A stretch of DNA of 64,000 nt from Micromonospora sp. NBC_00389 (GTDB lineage: Bacteria > Actinomycetota > Actinomycetes > Mycobacteriales > Micromonosporaceae): the NCBI RefSeq assembly GCF_036059255.1, contig NZ_CP107947.1, forward strand, positions 1,612,001 to 1,676,000. The letters are read 5' to 3'. Positions 51,700 through 62,248 of this stretch are shown here, piece by piece (the stretch's first letter is position 1; every line of letters starts with the position of its first letter). Below the pieces are notes generated by a model, which had not been told where the DNA came from, ran no database searches, and saw only the letters and a program-made list of their open reading frames with translations. The translations under genes were made by a program, and so were the position numbers.

Positions 51700-53385
51700 T
51701 CAGCGGCGGGCGGCGTCCCGCAGCGCGTCGCGCGCCTGCGCGTACGAGGCGAGCACGATCCGCACCGGGGCGAGCACGTACTCCTCGCCCACCTGGGCGA
51801 CCTCGGCCGTCAGCCGCTGCTCAGCGCGGGCTCGGGCCCGGCGGCCCGCCCAGCGCACCACAGGCCGGGTCAGCGCCGCCACCAGCAGCCCGGCCAGCAG
51901 CCCGCCGAGCAGCAGCAGGGTGGGCAGTGGCACCTGCCCGACCATCGGGCTGTCCAGCGCGGGCAGGCCGAGCACCCGCAGCGCGTAACTGAGCACCAGC
52001 CAGCCCAGCCCGACCACGGCAGCCAGCGTGACCAACCACTGCACGCCGCCGACCAGCCGCCACCAGAGCGGTCGACGGTCCAGGCCGAGGTCGGTGCTGG
52101 CGATCTTGCGGTCCAGCGCGTCCGGCAGGTCGCCGAGGCGGGACCGGGCGGCGGCGGTGACCGCGGTCGGCCAGGCGGCGGGCAGGTCGGCGGCGGCCCG
52201 GTCGGCCACCGCGCGGATGGCCAGGCCGAGCGCCGAGCGTTGGGCGGCCGTCGGGTCCGGTACCGAGGTCGCCGCGACCAGGCTCTCCGCCGGGTCGGCC
52301 CGGTCGCCGGCCGGGCCGGGCAGGTGCAGCCGGCGTAGCGGGTCGGGCCGCAGCCGCCGCCAGCCCCGGACCACCGGCCAGCCGGTGGCGGAGCCGGCCC
52401 GGTGCCGGTACGCCTGCTCCACCGCCTCGGTGACCGCAGGCACGCCGGCCGCGCCGGCCAGTGCCCGGTTCAGGCCGTTGACGGCCGCGTCGTCCGGTCC
52501 GCCCGCCGGCCGGGCCGAGCCGACCAGCTCGTCCAGCGTGGCGACCACCGTGTCGACGTCACCGGCGAGCCGGCGCAGCGCCGCCTGCCGCCCGGCGACC
52601 GTCTGCTCCAGCGCGGTGCGCAGCCCGGCCATCCCGGCCGGGTCGATGGCGGTGGTGGCCAGCAGTGGCACGCCGGTCAGCCCGTCGGCGTCGAGCAGGC
52701 GGCGCAGGTCGTCCAGGACTCGGGGCAGTTGGGCCGTGGGCAGCCGGTCGGCCTGGTTGAGCACGACCAGGGTGACGTCGCGGTGTCGGTGGAACTCGCG
52801 CAGGTAGCTGTCGTGGATCACCCGGTCGGCGTACTTCTGTGGGTCGACCACCCAGACCACCTGGTCGACCAGGCCGAGCAGCCGGTCCACCTCCAGTCGG
52901 TGGGACCGCTGCACCGAGTCGAAGTCGGGCAGGTCGAGCAGGATCAGCCCGTGCAGCGCGGTCTCGTCGTCCGCGTCCAGCGCGCTCTCGCGGACGAAGC
53001 GGTGCCGGGGCAGTACGCCGATCCAGTCGAGGAGCCGGTTGGCGCCCTCCAGCGGCCCCCACACGCAGGCGTGCGCGACACCGGTGGTCGGCCGGCGGAC
53101 CCCGACCGGCGAGAGCTCCAGTTGGGCCAACGCGTTGAAGAGGCTGGACTTGCCGCTGCCGGTGGCACCGGCCAGGGCGACCACGGTGTGGTCCCGGGAC
53201 AGGGCGAGCCGGGTGCCGGCCCGCTCGATCAGTGTGTGCGCGGGCACCAGCTCGGCGTCGGGCAGCAGGCCGTCCGCCGCGGTGAGGAACCGGCGTACCC
53301 CCTCCAGGCGGGCGATCAGCGCGTCGGGGTCGACCCGCCGGTCGCCGCGGAACGCCTCGCGTACGCGGCCGGCGATGTTGCTCAC
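51700..53385 (-). CDS. Dynamin-like GTPase with C-terminal membrane spans (561 aa)
   Basis: GTPase domain: P-loop VALAGATGSGKSSLFNALA (~68-84), switch region PTTGVAHACVWG, G3 LDLPDFDSV (~150), and G4-like LVVLNQADRLP (~208). Two spans lie near the end (~440-465 and ~480-505; TLAAVVGLGWLVLSYALRV and LPTLLLLGGLLAGLLVAAL), with a basic C-terminus. Resembles DynB of Streptomyces, a dynamin-like protein acting with DynA at sporulation septa; the pairing with the next gene supports this, but no DynAB-specific residues can be checked here. GTG start overlapping the partner by 4 bp (GTGA). Confidence 0.82.
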   Translation of the reverse strand: MSNIAGRVREAFRGDRRVDPDALIARLEGVRRFLTAADGLLPDAELVPAHTLIERAGTRLALSRDHTVVALAGATGSGKSSLFNALAQLELSPVGVRRPTTGVAHACVWGPLEGANRLLDWIGVLPRHRFVRESALDADDETALHGLILLDLPDFDSVQRSHRLEVDRLLGLVDQVVWVVDPQKYADRVIHDSYLREFHRHRDVTLVVLNQADRLPTAQLPRVLDDLRRLLDADGLTGVPLLATTAIDPAGMAGLRTALEQTVAGRQAALRRLAGDVDTVVATLDELVGSARPAGGPDDAAVNGLNRALAGAAGVPAVTEAVEQAYRHRAGSATGWPVVRGWRRLRPDPLRRLHLPGPAGDRADPAESLVAATSVPDPTAAQRSALGLAIRAVADRAAADLPAAWPTAVTAAARSRLGDLPDALDRKIASTDLGLDRRPLWWRLVGGVQWLVTLAAVVGLGWLVLSYALRVLGLPALDSPMVGQVPLPTLLLLGGLLAGLLVAALTRPVVRWAGRRARARAEQRLTAEVAQVGEEYVLAPVRIVLASYAQARDALRDAARR

Positions 53386-55223
53386 CGGGAGCCCTCCTCA
53401 TTCGCGGCAGGCAGTGTGTCGCCGCCGGCGGCCAGGCCGCTGCGGTGCCGGGCCAGCTCGACCCGGCCGGCGGCCCGGCGCAACCCGTCGCCGGCCTCCG
53501 CGGCGGGGCGGGCGTCGGCGGTGCGGGTCAGGAAGCGGTCGGCCTCCGTGTCGAGCAGCGTCCGCACCCGGTCCAGCAGGTCGGCGCGGGCCTTGGCGGC
53601 GAGGGTACGCACCGCCTGGTCGCCGAAGATCGCCTGGAGTACGGCCTGCGCGGCGACCGTGGTGCCGGCCCCGGTGGCCACCTCCAACCCGGTCGGGATG
53701 AACGCGGTGGAGGCGAACACGGCGATCATCACGGCCAGCCCCGTGGCGTTCACCGCGTACGCGGCGGTGCGGGCCACGAACCGTTTGTCGCCGCCCTCGA
53801 CCCGGACCAGCTCCAGCACGCCGCGTTGCCAGTCCCGGACCATTCGCTCGGCGCGTTCGGGTAGGTCGTCGCTCGGGTGGGCGAGCGCCGGTTCGAGCAG
53901 CCCGGCCCCGGCCGGATGCGCCTTCCACCCGGTGTGCGCGGCTTCGGCAGCCTCGGAGGCCACCCCGCGCAGCAACGTGACAAGCTGCGACTCGATGGCG
54001 TTGCGCAGTTCGGTGGCGGGCGCCGGTCGGCCGGTGACGGCGGCCACCACGCGGTCCCGCAGCCGCCCGATCCGCGCCTCCAGGGTGCGGAAGAACTCTC
54101 CGGTGCCGACGAACTCCTGCCACCGGGCGAGCACCTCACCGCGGAGCAGCCGACCGTCCTGCAGGCCCTGCTCGACGGTCCGCTCGGCGCCCCGGTAGGC
54201 GGCCCGGACCCGTTCGTCCAGCCCGTCGGCGGCGGCGACCTGTTCGTCGGCGGCGTCGGCCAACTCTTCGACGGCCGGGTGCAGCGCGGCCAGCGCCCCG
54301 TCCAGGGTCTGCCGGACGACCGCCGCCCGGGCGTCGGCGTCGGCGGCCAGCCGGGCGAACCAGTCGGCCAGCGGTGCGGTGACCCCCTCGGGCAGCAGCC
54401 CCTGGCCGTCGACCCAGGTCTCCGGCAGCACGAACAGCGGTGCCCGGCCGAGGTCCTGCGCGGCGAGCATCTCGGCCAGATGCGCGGCGATCTCGTCGCT
54501 GGCCTCCGCGGGCACCCGGTCCAGCACCATGGCAATCACCGCGCCCCGGGCCCGGGCGCTGCGCAGCAGCCCCCAGGGCACCGCGTCGGCGTACCGGGCG
54601 GCGGTGGTGACGAAGAGCCAGAGGTCGGCGGCGGCCAGCAACTGGCCGGCGAGTGCCCGGTTGGCGTCGACCACCGAGTCGATGTCCGGCGCGTCGAGGA
54701 AGGCCAGCCCGGCGGGCAGGGCCGGGGCGGTGACCAGGTGCAGGGCGCGGGGATCTTCGCTCGGCTCGGTGGTGCGGGTCAGCCCGGGCAGCAGCTCACC
54801 CTGCCGGAACCAGGCCGCGTCTGCCGGGTTGCAGACCAGCACCGGCGAGCGGGTGGTCGGCCGGAGCACGCCGGCGGCGCTGACCCGGGCCTTGACCAGG
54901 CTGTTGACCAGGGTCGACTTGCCCGCGCCGGTGGAGCCGCCGACGACCACGAGCAGTGGCGCGTCGAGCCGGGCGAGTCGGGGCAGCAGATAGTCGTCGA
55001 GCTGGTCGGTGAGGGTGGTGGCAGTCTGCCGGGCCGAGGCGGCGGAGGGCAGCGCGAGGGGGTACCGGGTGGCGCCGATCGCGGCCCGGAGACCCGTCAG
55101 CGCAGCGGGGAGGCTGTCGTCCCCGGTGGTGGCGGGCGGCTCCTCCGCGGCGTCCGGCGGGCCGGTGCGGGCTGCGACGGCGGGCGCTCCGGAACGGGTG
55201 GCGGAATCGCCGGGCGTCGTCAC
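53382..55223 (-). CDS. Dynamin-like GTPase (613 aa), partner of the preceding GTPase
   Basis: P-loop [19 protein letters not shown] (~95), switch residues [12 protein letters not shown]3 [10 protein letters not shown] (~169) and [14 protein letters not shown] (G4-like, ~228). A hydrophobic stretch (~495-530; [18 protein letters not shown] and [11 protein letters not shown]) may act as a membrane-inserting paddle, and long helical segments surround it. DynA/IniA-type architecture. No ribosome site precedes the GTG, so a leaderless start is possible. The stop overlaps the next GTPase start (4 bp), indicating a coupled pair. A role in septal or membrane remodelling is inferred. Confidence 0.82.
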   Translation of the reverse strand: MTTPGDSATRSGAPAVAARTGPPDAAEEPPATTGDDSLPAALTGLRAAIGATRYPLALPSAASARQTATTLTDQLDDYLLPRLARLDAPLLVVVGGSTGAGKSTLVNSLVKARVSAAGVLRPTTRSPVLVCNPADAAWFRQGELLPGLTRTTEPSEDPRALHLVTAPALPAGLAFLDAPDIDSVVDANRALAGQLLAAADLWLFVTTAARYADAVPWGLLRSARARGAVIAMVLDRVPAEASDEIAAHLAEMLAAQDLGRAPLFVLPETWVDGQGLLPEGVTAPLADWFARLAADADARAAVVRQTLDGALAALHPAVEELADAADEQVAAADGLDERVRAAYRGAERTVEQGLQDGRLLRGEVLARWQEFVGTGEFFRTLEARIGRLRDRVVAAVTGRPAPATELRNAIESQLVTLLRGVASEAAEAAHTGWKAHPAGAGLLEPALAHPSDDLPERAERMVRDWQRGVLELVRVEGGDKRFVARTAAYAVNATGLAVMIAVFASTAFIPTGLEVATGAGTTVAAQAVLQAIFGDQAVRTLAAKARADLLDRVRTLLDTEADRFLTRTADARPAAEAGDGLRRAAGRVELARHRSGLAAGGDTLPAANEEGSR

Positions 55224-55306
55224 CGCTAAAGCGTGCCCGACCGATGCAAGGGAAGACAACCGGACGGTAATAACGGCTGGGTTGCGTCGGGTCGGCTCAA
55301 CCCAAC

Positions 55307-55356
55307 TTGACGATTCGCCGGGGCGTGGCACTATTGAGTCAAGTTCACTCAACTTG
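55307..55356 (+). promoter_or_regulatory. dnaK promoter with HAIR (HspR) operator
   Basis: TTGACG (55307-55312) and CACTAT (55329-55334) form a promoter with 16-bp spacing. ATTGAGT-N7-ACTCAAC (55333-55353) matches the HspR-associated inverted repeat CTTGAGT-N7-ACTCAAG except at the outermost bases. A second inverted repeat, CAAGTT-N5-AACTTG (55340-55356), overlaps it. HspR bound here would repress the operon. Confidence 0.85.
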
Positions 55357-55443
55357 TGGTGTGGTCCGCTGCGGGCGGTGCCCGCCAGCAGCCCACGGGC
55401 GATGCCCGTCACCTGCACAACCTTACGAAGCGAGGAAGCGAAG

Positions 55444-57324
<1,881 letters not shown>

Positions 57325-57372
57325 CCGTCGGCCTCCGACACGTATCCACGCCGAAGGGGATGAGGTAGCCGC

Positions 57373-58131
57373 ATGACGCAGAAGCCACGAGCCGCCGACC
57401 CGGGCGAGACCGGGTCGACGCCGGGTGGCTCCGCGCCCACCGAGCCGGCCACCGGCGACGGGGAGCGGGACGTCATCCGCAACAACCGCAAGCTCAGCGA
57501 CACGACGGAGCCGGAGGGCACCGCCGCCGACGCGGGGAGCGACGCCCCCGCCGACGGCCTGGTCGAGGACGCCGAGATCGTGGTCGACGAGATCGAGATC
57601 GAGGCGACCTCGGTCGACGGCCCCACGCCGGCCGGTCCGCCGGTGGTGGACGCCCCGGCGCAGCCGGTGGGCGGCGGCGGCACCGGCACGGCGCTGGGCG
57701 CCGAGCTGGAGGCGCTCCGGGCCGAGCTGGACGAGCGGACCCGGGACCTGCAGCGGGTGTCGGCGGAGTACGCCAACTACCGCAAGCGGGTGGACCGGGA
57801 CCGCAGCCTGGTGCAGGAGCAGGCGACCGGCTCGGTGCTGGCCGCGCTGCTGCCGATCCTGGACGACCTGGACCGGGCCCGGGAACACGGCGACCTGGTC
57901 GGGCCGTTCGGCACGGTGGCGGAGCAACTCACCACCGCGCTGGGCAAGTTCGGCCTGACCGCCTTCGGTGAGCAGGGCGACCCGTTCGACCCGACCCGGC
58001 ACGAGGCGGTCGCGCACCAGACCTCGGCAGAGGTCAGCGAGCCGACCTGCGTGCAGGTCATGCGGCGCGGCTACCAGCTCGGTGAGCGGCTGCTGCGCCC
58101 CGCGCTGGTCGCGGTAGCGGATCCGGAATAG
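57373..58131 (+). CDS. grpE: Nucleotide exchange factor GrpE
   Basis: 252 aa. The first ~105 residues are acidic and disordered, including VEDAEIVVDEIEIEATSV. A coiled coil (~107-150, ELEALRAELDERTRDLQRVS with EYANYRKRVDRDR) and the beta domain follow (PFDPTRHEAVAHQ; RGYQLGERLLRPALVAV). GrpE releases ADP from DnaK. The ATG is 48 nt after dnaK. Confidence 0.98.
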   Translation: MTQKPRAADPGETGSTPGGSAPTEPATGDGERDVIRNNRKLSDTTEPEGTAADAGSDAPADGLVEDAEIVVDEIEIEATSVDGPTPAGPPVVDAPAQPVGGGGTGTALGAELEALRAELDERTRDLQRVSAEYANYRKRVDRDRSLVQEQATGSVLAALLPILDDLDRAREHGDLVGPFGTVAEQLTTALGKFGLTAFGEQGDPFDPTRHEAVAHQTSAEVSEPTCVQVMRRGYQLGERLLRPALVAVADPE

Positions 58132-58146
58132 TGCGAGACAGTGACC

Positions 58147-58187
58147 GGGCCGTCCCGTCCGCCGCAATGCGGTGGGCGGGACGGCCC
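58147..58187 (+). terminator. Very stable hairpin between grpE and dnaJ
   Basis: A 19-bp stem (58147-58165 with 58169-58187, two G-U pairs, loop AAT). Its core is GGGCCGTCCCG/CGGGACGGCCC. It lies inside the operon and ends 29 nt before dnaJ, so it is more likely an attenuator or processing/stability element than a full terminator. Confidence 0.7.
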
Positions 58188-58216
58188 GACCACGACGGTA
58201 GGAAGGGGGTGGACCG

Positions 58217-59398
58217 GTGAGTTCGAAGGACTGGCTCGAGAAGGACTTCTACGCCGTGCTCGGCGTGGACAAGGCCGCCTCCGCGGATGACATCAAGAAG
58301 GCGTACCGCAAGTTGGCGCGGGAGTCGCACCCGGACCACAACCCGGGCGACCCGAAGGCCGAGGAGCGGTTCAAGGCCGCGTCCGAGGCGTACAACGTGC
58401 TGTCGGACACCGGCCGTCGCCGGGAGTACGACGAAATGCGTTCGCTGTTCGGCTCGGGCGCGTTCCGGCGCAATGCGCGGGGTGCGGGGCCGGGCGGCGT
58501 GCCCTTCGACGTCTCCGACCTGTTCGGCGGCGGGGCCGAGGGCGGTGACCGTCGCTTCGGCGGGGCCGGCTTCCAGGACCTGTTCAGCTCGATCTTCTCC
58601 GGCGGCCAGGGCGGTGGGCAGGCCGCGCCGCGCGGCCCGGCCCGCGGTCGGGACGTGGAGACCGAGGTGGCGCTGGACTTCGGCGACGCGGTGCGCGGGG
58701 TGACTCTGCCGCTGACGCTCCGCGCCCCGGGCGTCTGCGACACCTGCCACGGCAACGGGGCCAAGCCCGGCACCCAGCCGCGCACCTGCCCGTCCTGCCA
58801 CGGCGCCGGGGTGACCACCCGCAACCAGGGGTCGTTCAGCTTCTCCGAGCCGTGCCGCACCTGCCAGGGCGTCGGCACGGTGGTCGAGGAGAAGTGCCCC
58901 GAGTGCCACGGCAGCGGCGGGGTCACCAAGACCCGCACGCTGAACGTGCGCTTCCCCGCCGGGGTGGCCGACGGCCAACGGATCCGGCTGGCCGGGCGGG
59001 GCGAGCCGGGTGAGCGCGGCGGCCCGGCCGGTGACCTGTTCGTGCACGTCAAAGTCCGGCCGGACGAGCTGTTCGGGCGTACCGGCGACGACCTGACGCT
59101 GACCGTGCCGGTCACCTTCGCGGAGGCCGTGCTCGGCACGGACCTCCGGGTGCCCACGCTCGACGGCGCGGTGACCCTGCGGGTCCCGCCGGGTACGCCG
59201 AGCGGTCGGGTGCTGCGGGCTCGGGGCAAGGGCGTGGTCCGCCGCGACGGGCAGGCCGGCGACCTGCTGGTCACGCTGGACGTGGTGGTGCCGGCCCGGT
59301 TGTCGGACGAGGCGCGCACGGCGCTGGAGGCGTTCGCCGAGCAGAGCCCGCCAGCGGCACGGGAACATCTCGACGCACGGGTGCGTCGGATCAGTTAG
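58217..59398 (+). CDS. dnaJ: Co-chaperone DnaJ
   Basis: 393 aa. J-domain with the HPD motif in ARESHPDHNPGD (~37), Gly/Phe region (~85-140), four zinc motifs (CDTCHGNG, CPSCHGAG, CRTCQGVG, CPECHGSG, ~176-235) and the C-terminal peptide-binding domains. It stimulates DnaK ATPase and delivers substrates. GTG start after GAAGGGGG. This is a type I DnaJ with complete zinc centres. Confidence 0.99.
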   Translation: MSSKDWLEKDFYAVLGVDKAASADDIKKAYRKLARESHPDHNPGDPKAEERFKAASEAYNVLSDTGRRREYDEMRSLFGSGAFRRNARGAGPGGVPFDVSDLFGGGAEGGDRRFGGAGFQDLFSSIFSGGQGGGQAAPRGPARGRDVETEVALDFGDAVRGVTLPLTLRAPGVCDTCHGNGAKPGTQPRTCPSCHGAGVTTRNQGSFSFSEPCRTCQGVGTVVEEKCPECHGSGGVTKTRTLNVRFPAGVADGQRIRLAGRGEPGERGGPAGDLFVHVKVRPDELFGRTGDDLTLTVPVTFAEAVLGTDLRVPTLDGAVTLRVPPGTPSGRVLRARGKGVVRRDGQAGDLLVTLDVVVPARLSDEARTALEAFAEQSPPAAREHLDARVRRIS

Positions 59399-59407
59399 TC
59401 CGGTGGG

Positions 59408-59869
59408 ATGGACGCGGAGGTGAGCGGGATGTCGGGCGAGTTCCTCGGTTCGGGTGACCCTGCCTACGAGGCCAAGGTGCTGATGATCTCGGTCGCGGCA
59501 CGGATGGCGGGGATGCACCCACAGACCCTTCGCCAGTACGACCGGCTGGGGCTCGTGCAGCCCGGCCGGGCGGCCGGCGGCGGGCGTCGGTACAGCGTGC
59601 GCGACGTGGTGCTGCTGCGCGAGGTGCAGCGGCTCAGCCAGGACGACGGGATCAACCTGGCCGGCGTCAAGCGGATCATCGGGCTGGAGCAGTTGCTGGA
59701 GCAGGCGCAGCAGCGGGTGGCCCGGCTGGAGGCGGAGTTGGACGCCGCGTACCGCCGGGTGGCCGAGCTGGAGTCGCTCGCCCGCTTCCCGGGCCGGGAT
59801 CTGGTGCCGACCAACCGCACCTCCACCGCGCTGGTGGTCTGGCGTCCCCGCCGCCTGCCCGATCGCTGA
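59408..59869 (+). CDS. hspR: Heat-shock repressor HspR (MerR family)
   Basis: 153 aa. The MerR-type HTH is near the N-terminus: LMISVAARMAGMHPQTLRQY, DRLGLVQPGRAAGGGRRYS, then VVLLREVQRLSQDDGINLAG and a coiled-coil dimerisation segment. HspR binds HAIR sites and uses DnaK as corepressor, closing a feedback loop on its own operon. ATG 59408 has GGTGG upstream; ATG 59429 is an alternative start. The C-terminus ends in a hydrophobic/basic TSTALVVWRPRR motif, typical of HspR. Confidence 0.97.
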   Translation: MDAEVSGMSGEFLGSGDPAYEAKVLMISVAARMAGMHPQTLRQYDRLGLVQPGRAAGGGRRYSVRDVVLLREVQRLSQDDGINLAGVKRIIGLEQLLEQAQQRVARLEAELDAAYRRVAELESLARFPGRDLVPTNRTSTALVVWRPRRLPDR

Positions 59870-59893
59870 CCCGCTCTTCCGGTCCCTTCTCCT

Positions 59894-59933
59894 CGGCCCG
59901 GCCCGCTCCGGTTTTCCGGCGCGGGCCGGGCCG
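59894..59933 (+). terminator. Terminator of the dnaK operon
   Basis: A perfect 13-bp stem, CGGCCCGGCCCGC with its complement, and an inner CCGG-TTTT-CCGG hairpin. Confidence 0.85.
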
Positions 59934-60001
59934 TTCCGGTTAGCCTGTCGACACGGGTTCTATCGGCTTAATTCGGACCTACCGGCATAGCAGGGGGAGC
60001 G

Positions 60002-60196
60002 ATGGCGGAGCCGGCGAAGGAGATGGCCCAGCAGACGGAGGACCGGCTCGAAGACCTGGCCGACACCATCCGCGAGAAGTTCGACAAGGTGACCGAGGGA
60101 AGCTTCCGGGACCAGATCACCGAAGGGCGGTTCGCCGACCAGGTCGACCACGGCGTCGACCAGGGCCGGGCCGAGACCCAGCGGAAGCAGGACTGA
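60002..60196 (+). CDS. Small acidic helical protein (64 aa)
   Basis: Fully polar and helical: MAEPAKEMAQQTEDRLEDLA, then DTIREKFDKVTEGSFRDQIT and QVDHGVDQGRAETQRKQD. A repeat-like feature is the pair EGSFRDQITEGRFADQV. It resembles the short amphipathic proteins of the Rv0909 type in actinobacteria, but I cannot assign a function. AGGGGGAGC precedes the ATG. Confidence 0.65.
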   Translation: MAEPAKEMAQQTEDRLEDLADTIREKFDKVTEGSFRDQITEGRFADQVDHGVDQGRAETQRKQD

Positions 60197-60208
60197 CCGG
60201 TAACCGAC

Positions 60209-60390
60209 GTGCGGGCCGGGACCCACGGGGGGTCCCGGCCCGTTCGCCGTCCTGAAGTGCGGGCCGGGACGCAGTGACGCCTGCGGTGGGGGTCCCGGCC
60301 CGTTCGCCGTCCTGAAGTGCGGGCCGGGACGCAGTGACGCCTGCGGTGGGGGTCCCGGCCCGTTCGCCGTCCTGAATGCGGGCCGGGACG
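60209..60390. repeat. Tandem 60-bp repeat of terminator-like hairpins
   Basis: Two exact 60-bp units (60241-60300, 60301-60360) are flanked by partial units on both sides. Each unit contains GCGGGCCGGGAC and a downstream GTCCCGGCCCG, so three successive hairpins of 11 bp or more can form; the first has a shorter loop. It lies between the convergent genes at 60002 and 60396. Confidence 0.92.
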
Positions 60391-60395
60391 CGGCC

Positions 60396-60827
60396 TCAGC
60401 CGAGGCGGCGGTTTTCGCGGACCAGGCCGCCCTCGCACCAGTCCCGGTAGGCGAAGAGGTCCGGTCGGGCCAGCAACACCCGGCCGTTGTGCGCCCAGAT
60501 CTTCATCAGCTCGTCGCCGTCGCGCTCCGCCTGCTCGACCAGCTTGCGGAAGCGGCGCTTCGGGTGCGCGCGGAAGTTCGTCCGGATGCCGTCGGCCGCG
60601 TAGATGTAGAGGCAGTGCAGCGCGAAGCGGCGGGCCGGACAGGTCGAGTCCATCGCAAGCTCGAAGAGCGTCAACACCAGCCGGTCACCGGAGACCAGGA
60701 GGTCCCAGTCGGGTGGCATGGAAGCCAACGGCACCGAATCGGGCTGGTACGCCCAAGCTCGTAACTCCGCCGGAGTCGGATCGACGGGGTTAGCGAAGCC
60801 GTGGAACGTCGACTCCTGCACGCTCAC
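60396..60827 (-). CDS. Conserved hypothetical protein (143 aa)
   Basis: A soluble protein beginning MSVQESTFHGFANPVDPTPA, with AELRAWAYQPDSVPLASMPP, DWDLLVSGDRLVLTLFELAM, FALHCLYIYAADGIRTNF and HPKRRFRKLVEQAERDGDEL. I recall close homologues in many actinomycetes without named function. The GTG start was chosen because GGAAGG lies 7 nt upstream; the frame continues upstream but becomes Arg/Pro-rich. Confidence 0.8.
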   Translation of the reverse strand: MSVQESTFHGFANPVDPTPAELRAWAYQPDSVPLASMPPDWDLLVSGDRLVLTLFELAMDSTCPARRFALHCLYIYAADGIRTNFRAHPKRRFRKLVEQAERDGDELMKIWAHNGRVLLARPDLFAYRDWCEGGLVRENRRLG

Positions 60828-61037
60828 CGGCCAACCTTCCGCTCTCGCCCGCGTCGGCACTGGCCGTCCGCGAACCCTGGCTGCTGGGGCGAAACGGTAA
60901 CCCGCCGTCGGGTGCTGCGGTAGCCCTCGTTGGGAGCAATTCAGCAACCGTTGGCCTGGCCGGGCGAACTGGATGGTCGAGCGGACACGAGCACCGCCGC
61001 CGCCGTTCAGAATGCGGGAAACGGCGGCGGCGACGCG

Positions 61038-62243
61038 TCAGTCGTGAATCGGAACCGGCTCCCGCCGCTGGGCCGCCGCGCGGGTGCGCAGCCACCGCTT
61101 GAACCACGGGAAGTCGGGCAGCCGGGCCAGCATCGGCCCGGTCACGACGGTGATCAGTACGTACGCCGTCGCCAGCGCGGCCAACCGTGGCTCGACGCTG
61201 CCGGAGGCCACCGCGAGCCCGGCGATGACGATGGAGAACTCACCGCGGGGTACGAGTGCCAGGCCGGCACGCCAACGACCGGGTTCGGCGATGCCGACGC
61301 GACGGGCCGCGAGGTAGCCGGTGAGCGTCTTCGTCGCCATGGTGACCACGGCCAGCGCGAGTGCCGGCAGCAGCACCGGCGGGATGTCCCGTGGATCGGT
61401 GACCAGCCCGAAGAAGACGAAGAACACCGCGGCGAACAGGTCCCGCAGCGGGGAGAGCAATTGGGTCGCGTGGTGCGCCACCGGGCCGGAGAGCGCGATG
61501 CCGACCAGGAACGCGCCGACCGCCGCCGAGACCTGGAGCTTCGCCGCGAGGCCGGCGATCAGCAGGGTCAGACCGAGTACGCCGAGCAGCAGCGCCTCCG
61601 GGTCCTTCGCCGACAGGGCGGACGAGATCAGATGGCCGTACCGAATGGCGACCACCAGCACGAGCAGCACCGTGCCCACCGCGACGGCGAGCGCGATGCC
61701 GCCGCCGCGCAGGCCGGTGCCGGCCAGCACGGCGGTCACCAGCGGCAGGTAGAGGGCCATCGCCAGGTCCTCGATCACCAGGACCGAGAGGATCACCGGC
61801 GTCTCCCGGTTACCGAGCCGGCCCAGGTCGGCGAGGACCTTGGCGATCACCCCGGAGGAGGAGACCCAGGTGATGCCGCCGAGCACCAGGGCGGCCACCC
61901 AGTCCCAGCCGAGCAGCAGGGCGAACGCCGCGCCGGGCAGCGCGTTGAACACGCCATCGATCAACCCGGCCGGGGCCGCCGAACGGAGGTTGCCGACCAG
62001 TTCGTTGGCTGAGTACTCCAGGCCGAGCATCACCAGCAGCAGGATCACGCCGATCTCGGCGCCGACCGCGAAGAACTCCTCGCTGGCGTTGAGCGGGAGC
62101 AGCCCGCCGTGCCCGAACGCCAGCCCGGCGAGCAGGTAGAGGGGAATGGGTGAGAGGCCAACCCGGCGGCTGAGCCGGCCGAGGACCCCAAGCAGCAGCA
62201 GCAGCGCGCCGACTTCGACGAGCAGAGTTGTGGATTCGTGCAT
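61038..62243 (-). CDS. Monovalent cation/H+ antiporter, KhtU-like (CPA2)
   Basis: A 401-aa CPA2 transporter with 12-13 spans. Typical segments are LVEVGALLLLLGVLGRLSRR, LLVMLGLEYSANELV, TWVSSSGVIAKVLADLG (antiporter core), VLVIEDLAMALYLPLV and PRGEFSIVIAGLAV. There is no attached NAD-binding RCK_N domain. The adjacent RCK_C gene points to the B. subtilis KhtTU-type K+/H+ antiporter, in which KhtT gates KhtU. ATG starts 5 nt after the KhtT-like stop. Confidence 0.9.
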   Translation of the reverse strand: MHESTTLLVEVGALLLLLGVLGRLSRRVGLSPIPLYLLAGLAFGHGGLLPLNASEEFFAVGAEIGVILLLVMLGLEYSANELVGNLRSAAPAGLIDGVFNALPGAAFALLLGWDWVAALVLGGITWVSSSGVIAKVLADLGRLGNRETPVILSVLVIEDLAMALYLPLVTAVLAGTGLRGGGIALAVAVGTVLLVLVVAIRYGHLISSALSAKDPEALLLGVLGLTLLIAGLAAKLQVSAAVGAFLVGIALSGPVAHHATQLLSPLRDLFAAVFFVFFGLVTDPRDIPPVLLPALALAVVTMATKTLTGYLAARRVGIAEPGRWRAGLALVPRGEFSIVIAGLAVASGSVEPRLAALATAYVLITVVTGPMLARLPDFPWFKRWLRTRAAAQRREPVPIHD

Positions 62244-62248
62244 CCGCC

